Origin: a virus
Length of the DNA: 51,712 bases
IMG/VR virus record: IMGVR_UViG_3300012944_000010
Span: 1-51,712 of that record
Strand: one strand, 5' to 3'
Below the pieces are notes generated by a model, which was not told where the DNA came from, did not search any database, and saw nothing but the letters and a program-made list of their open reading frames with translations. The first letter of the stretch is position 1; each line of letters starts with the position of its first letter. Of this stretch, positions 21,972-28,613 are shown piece by piece. A program made the translations under genes and the position numbers.

Positions 21972-22110
21972 TCTTAGAGTAACTATAAAAGGAAAGAAAC
22001 AAAGGTTGTGTGATATCTCTTCATCTTTCCTTGAATTAATTAGATCTTATGAAGATCTACATATTTCAATATTAGGAATAGATTTTAACAATCCCAAAGA
22101 TCAGAAATAA
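21928..22110 (+). CDS. Hypothetical protein, 60 aa
   Basis: ATG 21928 has GAGG 7 nt upstream within the exonuclease gene and overlaps it by 44 nt. The product has a basic beta-like start (TLNLRVTIKGKKQ) and a helical C-terminal half. No family is recognised. Its 3' end overlaps the ATT-initiated endonuclease gene. Confidence 0.5.
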   Translation: MSQKSEEMESSCTLNLRVTIKGKKQRLCDISSSFLELIRSYEDLHISILGIDFNNPKDQK

Positions 22111-22450
22111 GTTCGAACAGAAGATCTCGAACCAGCTTAAGAAAGCTAAGGTGGAGTTTGGCTATGAGAAAGTTCGTATCCCTTACGTTATTCACGGTTG
22201 GTATATTCCTGATTTCATCGTGGATTTACATCTATTTCCTTCCGAAGATAAACGCTTGTATATCGAAACAAAAGGATACTTACGGCCAGAGCATAAACGA
22301 AAGATGGTTGCCGTTCGACGGTGTAATCCCACCCTAGACATAAGGCTGGTGTTCTATGCTCATAACAAGAAATACATAAAGTGGGCAGAGAAGAATGGCT
22401 TTCCGTGGGCTGTAGGCGAAATACCGAAGGAGTGGTTAAAATGTTACTAG
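22082..22450 (+). CDS. T7 endonuclease I-like Holliday-junction resolvase, 122 aa, probable ATT start
   Basis: The product aligns by eye with T7 gp3. FEQKISNQLKKAKVEFGY corresponds to T7 LEDKVSKQLESKGIKFEY, including the catalytic Glu (T7 E20). IPYVIHGWYIPDFIVD carries the catalytic Asp (D55) and YIETKGY the E-x-K pair (E65, K67); the end is IPKEWL. The only canonical start, GTG 22151, lies after the catalytic Glu codon (22115). Upstream to the in-frame stop TAG 22079-22081 the only near-cognate starts are ATT 22082, ATC 22091 and ATC 22100. AGGA ends 4 nt before ATT 22082. This nuclease should resolve branched replication intermediates and degrade host DNA. Confidence 0.85.
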   Translation: MLTIPKIRNKFEQKISNQLKKAKVEFGYEKVRIPYVIHGWYIPDFIVDLHLFPSEDKRLYIETKGYLRPEHKRKMVAVRRCNPTLDIRLVFYAHNKKYIKWAEKNGFPWAVGEIPKEWLKCY

Positions 22451-22506
22451 GGATGGCAATAGTAGGTTATATCATCTATCTAATATACCGAGAACTAAGG
22501 AGGTAG
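22441..22506 (+). CDS. Tiny membrane peptide, 21 aa
   Basis: ATG 22441 overlaps the endonuclease stop and runs to TAG 22506. The product is one hydrophobic span with a basic tail (MLLGMAIVGYIIYLIYRE). Its 3' end contains the AAGGAGG ribosome site for the next gene. It is the first of three single-span ORFs in 600 bp. Confidence 0.4.
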   Translation: MLLGMAIVGYIIYLIYRELRR

Positions 22507-22508
22507 TA

Positions 22509-22619
22509 ATGGAATACGTAGGCATCGGAGTTCTAATCCTAATAGGGTTTATCTTATTAGGAATGTTGACAGGAAGAGTTAAGTTAGGAGTGGAGTTTAG
22601 ACGACGTGATGATTACTAA
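22509..22619 (+). CDS. Small membrane protein, 36 aa
   Basis: ATG 22509 lies just after a perfect AAGGAGG site. Residues 3-20 (YVGIGVLILIGFILLGML) form a transmembrane helix followed by a basic tail (FRRRDDY). The strong ribosome site argues for real expression. Function is unknown. Confidence 0.6.
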   Translation: MEYVGIGVLILIGFILLGMLTGRVKLGVEFRRRDDY

Positions 22620-22731
22620 ACATCCAAAGAACAGACAAGAGCGTAGGAAGCTCGATGAAATTAAAAAGAAAAAGAATAAACCTGCCGGCAAGGCAGATGA
22701 AGCAAGTGACGAAGGAGATATCCTCCGGTAA
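22609..22731 (+). CDS. Lys-rich small protein, 40 aa
   Basis: ATG 22609 (or GTG 22606) overlaps the previous gene by 11 nt and ends at TAA 22731. The product is highly charged (RQERRKLDEIKKKKNKPAG) with an acidic tail and may be a disordered nucleic-acid-binding peptide. It overlaps the next ORF in a different frame. Confidence 0.4.
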   Translation: MITKHPKNRQERRKLDEIKKKKNKPAGKADEASDEGDILR

Positions 22732-22900
22732 TCTACAAGATCTGATTAGTCCTTTCTTGTACCAAATTGGAGTGCTTAAGCATTCTGAAGAAGCAACTAA
22801 CTTTGTCATCCAGTATAAATCTGGAAGACATTATCTAACATTCGATGTAAAGGGGGTGGAAAAAGTAATTGAGAAATTACAAGAAGGAGACACGATATGA
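22697..22900 (+). CDS. Hypothetical protein, 67 aa (81 aa from ATG 22655)
   Basis: The body (MKQVTKEISSGNLQDLISP onward) is a small mixed alpha/beta protein with HYLTFDVKGVEKVIEKL at the C-terminus. ATG 22655 has AGGAAG upstream and would add a basic N-terminus; ATG 22697 has AAGG only 3 nt before it. I cannot decide between them. No family is recognised. Confidence 0.5.
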   Translation: MKQVTKEISSGNLQDLISPFLYQIGVLKHSEEATNFVIQYKSGRHYLTFDVKGVEKVIEKLQEGDTI

Positions 22901-23111
22901 GGACACCAGAGCACAAGTCTTACGACGTGAAGCTAGAAACATGGCCCGGAGGAAGGCACGCAAAGCCGGGCGTATCGGACCTGTTGGTACTGATACTCGG
23001 GAGCTCGATCATACTGGGTCTCATCGCTTTGGTAGCTTATTTAATGTATCTACTCGTGTCGTAACCAGACATGCAAACCGTATCCGACAACCTAAACGCG
23101 GAGTACGTTAA
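22869..23111 (+). CDS. HNH-nuclease-like small basic protein, 80 aa
   Basis: The layout matches the small phage HNH-like family: N-terminal YKKE, a basic helix (RREARNMARRKARKAG), then ELDH and STRVVTRHANRIR, corresponding to the usual D-H...N-L-R-V-V-x-R-x-x-N-R. The central His is retained, but the G-G-x-N segment is altered (GSLFNVS), so catalysis is uncertain. TTG 22869 has GGTGGA 8 nt upstream and gives the family's normal N-terminus. It overlaps a 55-codon membrane ORF in another frame. Confidence 0.6.
   Translation: MRNYKKETRYEDTRAQVLRREARNMARRKARKAGRIGPVGTDTRELDHTGSHRFGSLFNVSTRVVTRHANRIRQPKRGVR
22897..23064 (+). CDS. Overlapping membrane peptide, 55 aa
   Basis: ATG 22897 lies 7 nt after AAGGAG, a better ribosome site than that of the ORF it overlaps. 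Residues 28-53 (LLVLILGSSIILGLIALVAY) form a clear transmembrane segment. It is entirely inside the HNH-like gene in another frame. Either both are translated (overprinting) or one is a shadow; I cannot exclude either. Confidence 0.45.
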   Translation: MRTPEHKSYDVKLETWPGGRHAKPGVSDLLVLILGSSIILGLIALVAYLMYLLVS

Positions 23112-23557
23112 TGGCTAGTCTCTCAGGTGGTGGAAGTAGCAACAAATCTATCATAGGTAAATTCTCGGAAGAGTTGAAGAAGATCATCACCTCCGAGTCT
23201 GTCGAGAAAGCCTTGATCGACGAGTTGGCGGAGCGTGAGGCAGATAAGAGAGTTAAGGCTCTCGTCATTGTCTATGACAATCTTCTCAAACTCAACAGTG
23301 ATCTGAACAAGATCAACCGTCCAGACGACATAAAGTATGGAGCAGATCACAAACCTGTTCAAGAATACTTTACCAAATCTAGGATAGAAGAGATCGACAA
23401 AATCAAACAACGGATCGATAAACACGAGAAGGCCATCGCCAAGGGGCTTGACGGAGAGATGAAAGATGTCTACGATCTTGCCCAACAGTCTTCTGGAAAG
23501 AATAAGGACGGCAGTGGAAGCAAAGGTTCAGATCCTCCTGATCCCGAAGCTTCTTGA
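23111..23557 (+). CDS. Hypothetical coiled-coil protein, 148 aa
   Basis: ATG 23111 shares a base with the previous stop (TAATG). A flexible Gly/Ser N-terminus precedes long charged helices (residues 15-125, with KRVKALVIVYDNLLKLNSD), then a Gly/Ser/Pro tail. A coiled-coil oligomer is likely. Codon use is G/C-richer than its neighbours. No family is recognised. Confidence 0.65.
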   Translation: MASLSGGGSSNKSIIGKFSEELKKIITSESVEKALIDELAEREADKRVKALVIVYDNLLKLNSDLNKINRPDDIKYGADHKPVQEYFTKSRIEEIDKIKQRIDKHEKAIAKGLDGEMKDVYDLAQQSSGKNKDGSGSKGSDPPDPEAS

Positions 23558-23825
23558 TACTCATATAAAGTGGCACACCCGACCTCAAATGAGGCACGGG
23601 TGTGACTGCGATTGGTGTATAGAGAAAGCTGTAGGTACGGCTTACATAGGACGTACCTTCACACCATGGAGAAAATGGGATGAAGCTAAACAAGAATTAG
23701 CACCCTGGGTAGCAAAGGAAGCTCACCCTGATGACATAGGACATTATCTGATCCTATGGGAGAGAGAACGTAAGCGTAAGATTGTGAGAGAAAGATTAAA
23801 ATGGACGAAAGAGCATGCATTATGA
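23466..23825 (+). CDS. Hypothetical protein with a CxCxxC motif, 119 aa
   Basis: ATG 23466 has GGAG 9 nt upstream and lies 92 nt inside the preceding gene. The body after residue 30 looks genuine: HGCDCDWCIEKAVG suggests a metal site with three Cys and a His, and the C-terminus is basic and helical (ERERKRKIVRERLKW). The start may be further downstream or non-canonical, as the first 25 residues are frame-overlapped. Function is unknown. Confidence 0.55.
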   Translation: MSTILPNSLLERIRTAVEAKVQILLIPKLLDTHIKWHTRPQMRHGCDCDWCIEKAVGTAYIGRTFTPWRKWDEAKQELAPWVAKEAHPDDIGHYLILWERERKRKIVRERLKWTKEHAL

Positions 23826-24364
23826 GTAAGAAATATGATCAGATGAAGAAAAGGATCTATGATTTGGAGTTGTTAGTTGGTTTACAGCCTACGCCTGTAT
23901 CAACATTAAACCCATGCAATTCCGCATGTGAGGAGATTACCATGAATACCGCGAATGCCACCGTTACCGTTGAGAAGAAGACCTACGAGACCGAGCGTCG
24001 CAGTCTACGTGACGCCGTGTTCACCGCCAGAACGACAAAGGATAGCGAACTCCGGAAACACTACAACATCGACTGCATCGACTCTGAGGATCTATCTCCC
24101 AAGGAGTTGGTCGACGCGATCAAGTCGGACAAGTTCAAATACAAGGAAGATGGCGAGTACTCCGAAAAGAAGAACTGGTACTGCTCTCCCCTGAGCGGAA
24201 TCTGCTTCTGTGATCCGGACAAGAAGCCCAACCACGAAGACTACTACAAGGCTCGTGACAAGATGACCGAGGATGCCAATAAGGTGAACCTCGACATCTC
24301 CGTTCTGGAGCCGTCTGAAAGCCTCAAGTCTTACCGCAAATTCGAGGAGAGGAAGTATCACTAA
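23822..24364 (+). CDS. Last early gene, 180 aa (or 140 aa from ATG 23942)
   Basis: Two starts compete in one frame. ATG 23822 gives MSKKYDQMKKRIYDLELL, with AT-rich codons. ATG 23942 (MNTANATVTVEKK) has GAGGAG 6 nt upstream, and from there the codons become markedly G/C-rich. The switch suggests the shorter form is the main, highly expressed product, or that the N-terminal 40 codons were added later. The core contains NWYCSPLSGICFC, three cysteines that could bind metal. No family is recognised. Confidence 0.6.
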   Translation: MSKKYDQMKKRIYDLELLVGLQPTPVSTLNPCNSACEEITMNTANATVTVEKKTYETERRSLRDAVFTARTTKDSELRKHYNIDCIDSEDLSPKELVDAIKSDKFKYKEDGEYSEKKNWYCSPLSGICFCDPDKKPNHEDYYKARDKMTEDANKVNLDISVLEPSESLKSYRKFEERKYH

Positions 24365-24373
24365 TTAGCACCC

Positions 24374-24474
24374 ATGAAGACTGACCGGCATCCATAAGTC
24401 CGGCACACAAATAGTCTTCATAATAATTGTTTGTGTATGGGGATGACTGCACGCTAGCTAGATCGCTCACAAAC
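24374..24474 (+). ncRNA. Possible small structured RNA before the convergent terminator
   Basis: ATGAAGACT (24374-24382) pairs with AGTCTTCAT (24413-24421) around an inner CCGG/CCGG stem, and GTTTGTG (24429-24435) pairs with CACAAAC (24468-24474). With the terminator that follows it would form a three-hairpin RNA of about 140 nt. It could simply be an elaborate 3' UTR. Confidence 0.4.
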
Positions 24475-24480
24475 GAAAGA

Positions 24481-24515
24481 ACCCCCAGCGGCCTTTTGGC
24501 TACTGGGGGTTTTTT
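24481..24515. terminator. Strong, probably bidirectional intrinsic terminator
   Basis: ACCCCCAG (24481-24488) pairs with CTGGGGGT (24503-24510) around CGGCC-TTTT-GGCTA and is followed by six T on the plus strand. On the minus strand the hairpin is followed by TTCTTTCG. It sits exactly where the two arms converge. Confidence 0.9.
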
Positions 24516-24537
24516 AGTGTCTGGATTCTGCTATAGA

Positions 24538-26469
24538 CTATTCGTCTTTTGGAAAGCCTGGTAAATCTCTAAGGAGCTTCTGAAGTTCTGGGGATAATTT
24601 AGCAGCATTCTTTAGAACGATTCCATTAAGACGTTCCTCAAGCTCTGCTTTCTCAGCATGAGCTTGTCTGAATTCCAATTTAAACATATCTGGCTCAAAC
24701 CCTTCCTTCTTCCAATTCACGTTCTCAGCTTCTAAAAATCTATTTAAATGATCTAACCGAGCTTCAAGTTTATTATCTTTCATGTTATAAGTAATAGGAT
24801 ATTGGTTTCTATCTGCTTCTGCTACAAAACCTTTACCTTTACGTCCTTGCTTTGCTGCAGCTTTTTCATAAGCTTCTTGCCCAGGAGATTTCTTAGGAGG
24901 GTTGACCCAATGTTCAAATAAATTCATCAAAGGATGTTCTATAGTATCTTTATCTTTAACATTCTCATTAGCAGGTCTTTGTAACTGAGTTACATCACGA
25001 TTAGCAGTATTAAAATCTTCTGGACTTTTCTTCTCAAATTCTTCCATCATCTTTTTATAGACCTCAGGATACTGATTCTTTAAATTCTCAGGTTCTATAG
25101 GTCCACCTTCGAATTGATTCTTATACCAATCAGATAAACCTTCTTCAGGATCAGTGTGTTTCATTTCTTCTTTAAACCAATCCGGAACATCTTTGAGTCC
25201 TTGAGGTCCGAACTTATTCTTAGATTTCAATCCCAAGTTATCAGCTTGTCTCTTAACAGTAGTAGGGTCAACTCCTAATTCTCTACCAAGTTGTGGAAAA
25301 GATTTACCTGCGGCTAAACCTTCTTTTATGATTTTATCAATTCCAGGAATCTTTCTAAATATTCCTAATTCACCAGGACCAACTATTTGTGAAGGGTCTT
25401 TAAGAACGGATAAGATTTGATCTGCTAGAGTATCTCCCATACCTTGTATGTATCTACTAGCTTCACCTTCAGGTCTAGAAGGGATAAACTGTTTAGGCGA
25501 GAACTGTGCAGGTTCTTCGTTAGATGTATAATTAAGTAGACTATTTCTATCAGTATCAGGGTTGAAGAGAGGATTAATAAAATCTTGAGGAGCGTTATAC
25601 CTCTCTTCAGGGAAGGCTGTAGGACTTCTTAAACTGGGATGGTATAAACTAGGGGTACCTTCGAAACTCTCACCAGGGACCTTCTGTGGCAGTCCTAGAG
25701 GCATTCCTTGGAACCTGTCTCCAAAACTAGATTGAATATTAAATATCTTATGTTTACCAGGTTCAATACCTTTTTCGTGATATGCATCTTGATCTATGGA
25801 GTTGGAATCTGGTTGCCCAGCAGCATCCCAAGCATGAAGAGCACGCTCAGGAGAGTTATGAGAAACAATAAGTACTCTGTGTTCATCAGGATGTTCATTA
25901 GCTATCTGTTTAGTTGTATCTATAATTCTATTAGTAAATTCATTGAAAGATTCAGAGCTACCAGGTGGACGTTCGTCTTTAGCATCTTGACAATAATGAT
26001 CTACTTGATCGTGAGCTTCTTTACCTTTACTCTCAGTAAGATCCCCTAAATCCCAGGTTCTTAATCCTGGATGAAAGTCTGGAGTTATTCCGATCTCTTT
26101 ACCAATAATCCTAGCAGTCTCTTTGGCCCTAGGAAGATCACTAGAAACAATATGTGTAATATCAAGATCCTTGACAGACTTAGAAGCTTTCTTAGCTTCT
26201 TTACGCCCATCAGCATTAAGGCTAACATCGGACCATCCACGAATAGGCTGATCATGTGATTTTTCTCCTGATTCTTCATTTAGATCTGTGTCACCGTGAC
26301 GTACGAAGTAGAGTTCTTTATTAGGATTAGCTTCATATACATCGGTCTTGGGATTATAAGTACCTTCACCAGATTTAACTCTAGATGTTAAATCATCATT
26401 CATAGGATGATCAAGAAGATAATCTGTCTGATCTTCATACACTTGTCCATCATGAGTAGATACAACCAT
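24538..26469 (-). CDS. Virion-associated protein with a histidine-phosphatase domain, 643 aa
   Basis: Residues about 50-240 form a histidine-phosphatase (phosphoglycerate-mutase-like) domain: LYFVRHGDTD with the catalytic RHG at 57-59, GWSDVSLNADG, a SSDLPRAKETA segment, WDLGDLTE, and VLIVSHNS with the second His near 204. These are the active-site features of this phosphatase family. A disordered Pro-rich linker follows. Residues about 389-415 (SFPQLGRELGVDPTTVKRQ) look like a helix-turn-helix, and the C-terminal 200 residues are charged helices. As the last late gene, directly after the internal virion proteins, it may be injected with the DNA. Its substrate is unknown. Confidence 0.8.
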   Translation of the reverse strand: MVVSTHDGQVYEDQTDYLLDHPMNDDLTSRVKSGEGTYNPKTDVYEANPNKELYFVRHGDTDLNEESGEKSHDQPIRGWSDVSLNADGRKEAKKASKSVKDLDITHIVSSDLPRAKETARIIGKEIGITPDFHPGLRTWDLGDLTESKGKEAHDQVDHYCQDAKDERPPGSSESFNEFTNRIIDTTKQIANEHPDEHRVLIVSHNSPERALHAWDAAGQPDSNSIDQDAYHEKGIEPGKHKIFNIQSSFGDRFQGMPLGLPQKVPGESFEGTPSLYHPSLRSPTAFPEERYNAPQDFINPLFNPDTDRNSLLNYTSNEEPAQFSPKQFIPSRPEGEASRYIQGMGDTLADQILSVLKDPSQIVGPGELGIFRKIPGIDKIIKEGLAAGKSFPQLGRELGVDPTTVKRQADNLGLKSKNKFGPQGLKDVPDWFKEEMKHTDPEEGLSDWYKNQFEGGPIEPENLKNQYPEVYKKMMEEFEKKSPEDFNTANRDVTQLQRPANENVKDKDTIEHPLMNLFEHWVNPPKKSPGQEAYEKAAAKQGRKGKGFVAEADRNQYPITYNMKDNKLEARLDHLNRFLEAENVNWKKEGFEPDMFKLEFRQAHAEKAELEERLNGIVLKNAAKLSPELQKLLRDLPGFPKDE

Positions 26470-28613
26470 TATGGGTTAGTCTTTTCTTTGTTCTGTTCTT
26501 TAAGTTTTTTAGCTAATACTTGATTACCTAAAGCTCTTACAGCAGCTGATTCTGTCTCTGCCGGAACACCAGACATATCTTTACCTACATTAGGATTACC
26601 TGCCGTAATTAATTCAACTGCATAAGCATTAGGATCTTTACCTAGATGAGAACCTAAGTTTCTAACTACTCTCATAACATTATTAAGTTGTTTAATAGTT
26701 TGAGTAGCTTGAGCATAATTAGACGTACCATGAGGAAAAGAAAACGGTCCTTGTTCACGCATCTGTTCTTTAGGATTTCTAATAACAAACTCTTGAGTCT
26801 TGTTATCGTAAGCTAAACCAAATTTAGATGTTCCCTCTAAATCTTTCATTAGACTTGGAAAGACACGGTTAGAAACAGCATCCTCTAAGAAATTCTGAAC
26901 TTGATTGTTCAATTTAGGATCTCCTAATGACCAGATTTTATCTAAGGTTTCTTTATCCCCCATCTTCTCAAGAATAGTACCCTGTCCTTCAGCTGTTTTA
27001 CCTGTTCGATAATCGTAAGCATCTTTAGCCCATTTGCCTAACATACCTAAATTCTCAGAACCATAATACATATAAGCCATATTGCGAGCTTGAGTCTTGG
27101 GCATAGTTTTGATATTATCAATGAAGTTAATATATCCTTGTAATGTCGCAGGACTAGCTCCTATGGTATGAGCTTGGTCAATACGTTCACTCATATTAAT
27201 AGGTTTATTATTCTTATCTCCTCCTGGAGGAGTGGACATACCTTTAGCCATAGTTTCTTGGAAATGGTTTCCAATAATTGGACCTGCATTCTTAACTACA
27301 CTTTGAAATGTATCTAGATATGTTTTAGCTACTTCAGGAGCTATACTATTTAATGCTTCATAATCAGCTAAAGCACCTCCAAATCCTGGTACTTTCAACC
27401 AACCTAGTTTAGCATTCTGTTGAATGGCTGCCGCAGCATTGCCAGCAGAAGAAACAATATTACCTAATTTACTTACGTCTCCACCTACCGCATCGTGAGC
27501 TAATCTATCGAAATAGGTTCCAGCTTCATTAAGAGATTTATCTAAATCTCCTCCCATTGTTCGAGCAGCAAATCTAGTATTCTTATACATATCTGCTTTT
27601 AGTTTACTTATAGATTGTGCAATGTCATTTGCAAGTTTCTGACCTTCAACAGAATCTGGGTTAGCTTGAACCTTTCTAACTTTATCTTGTAATTCATCCC
27701 AAGTATTTGCACCATTATTTATCATAAGGTTCTGTTTCCAGTTTTCTACTGTATCTGATATTGTAGAATTAACATTCCGCCCAACTTTAATCTTATCTAC
27801 AGTATTTTGTTTCTCATCTATAGTTAAATCAGTCTCTCGTCTCTTCTGATCTATATCTCTTGACTGAGCATTTAGAACATGATGAAGAGAAGTAAATTCA
27901 TCTACATATCCTGGATCACCTGGCTGTTTACCAAAATGATTATTAACAATAGAATCTCTTAATTCAGGATCTGCTACATCTTTTAATCCACTTAAAATAT
28001 GTGAATCAATCTTACCTCTCTGTTCGTTAAGTTTGGACACAATACTGTTATAATCAGAAATACGTGCGCGTATTAAAGCATCTGCGCTTCCTTCTCCAGT
28101 AGCGCGACTAGCACCTGCCGTTATCTGCGCCCTCCACATAGGAAACTGAGCATTTAAATCCTTAAGAATTCTAGCTCTGTCAGATAAATAATCTGTTTCA
28201 GATATTTTACCATGATCATAACGTTCTTTTAAAGATGCGATAGATTTAGTTCCATTTGTAACTGGAGTTGGAACATCTTGACCGGTGACTAGACTCCCTG
28301 TGGGATCTGTTTTAGATGGTTGTAATTGAGTGTTTTCATCAGGATTTTGTGGTGTGCCTAATAAAGAAGCTTCTTTAACATCTAAATTTCTTCCTTCTTT
28401 TTCAGCAGCTTCATTTAATTGTTCATATGTTTTATTTTCAGCATATGCGCCAACTACTTTACTAACACCACCTATAGCTTCTTCAGCAGCATCTCCAATT
28501 CCTTTACCAAGTATAGCACCAGATTTATCACCTTCTGGCTGTGGTATAGCTCTAGAATATCTAAGATATTCAGGATCACCTGGTGTTTGTATTTGAGGTG
28601 CAAAAGTAACCAT
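26469..28613 (-). CDS. Internal virion protein, T7 gp15-like by position, 714 aa
   Basis: Starts at the stop of the 1661-aa gene (TAATG) and ends at the start of the phosphatase gene. The protein is almost entirely helical and charged, with long stretches rich in Asp, Lys and Asn and no signal peptide or membrane span. T7-like phages eject helical core proteins (gp14, gp15, gp16) to build a channel across the cell envelope. Size, order and composition fit gp15, but I see no diagnostic motif. Confidence 0.7.
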   Translation of the reverse strand: MVTFAPQIQTPGDPEYLRYSRAIPQPEGDKSGAILGKGIGDAAEEAIGGVSKVVGAYAENKTYEQLNEAAEKEGRNLDVKEASLLGTPQNPDENTQLQPSKTDPTGSLVTGQDVPTPVTNGTKSIASLKERYDHGKISETDYLSDRARILKDLNAQFPMWRAQITAGASRATGEGSADALIRARISDYNSIVSKLNEQRGKIDSHILSGLKDVADPELRDSIVNNHFGKQPGDPGYVDEFTSLHHVLNAQSRDIDQKRRETDLTIDEKQNTVDKIKVGRNVNSTISDTVENWKQNLMINNGANTWDELQDKVRKVQANPDSVEGQKLANDIAQSISKLKADMYKNTRFAARTMGGDLDKSLNEAGTYFDRLAHDAVGGDVSKLGNIVSSAGNAAAAIQQNAKLGWLKVPGFGGALADYEALNSIAPEVAKTYLDTFQSVVKNAGPIIGNHFQETMAKGMSTPPGGDKNNKPINMSERIDQAHTIGASPATLQGYINFIDNIKTMPKTQARNMAYMYYGSENLGMLGKWAKDAYDYRTGKTAEGQGTILEKMGDKETLDKIWSLGDPKLNNQVQNFLEDAVSNRVFPSLMKDLEGTSKFGLAYDNKTQEFVIRNPKEQMREQGPFSFPHGTSNYAQATQTIKQLNNVMRVVRNLGSHLGKDPNAYAVELITAGNPNVGKDMSGVPAETESAAVRALGNQVLAKKLKEQNKEKTNP

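Noticed and set aside
25708-26049. 113-aa plus-strand ORF with hydrophobic stretches inside the phosphatase gene
   Set aside because: Antisense shadow of a conserved histidine-phosphatase domain; the hydrophobicity comes from reverse-reading charged AT-rich codons.
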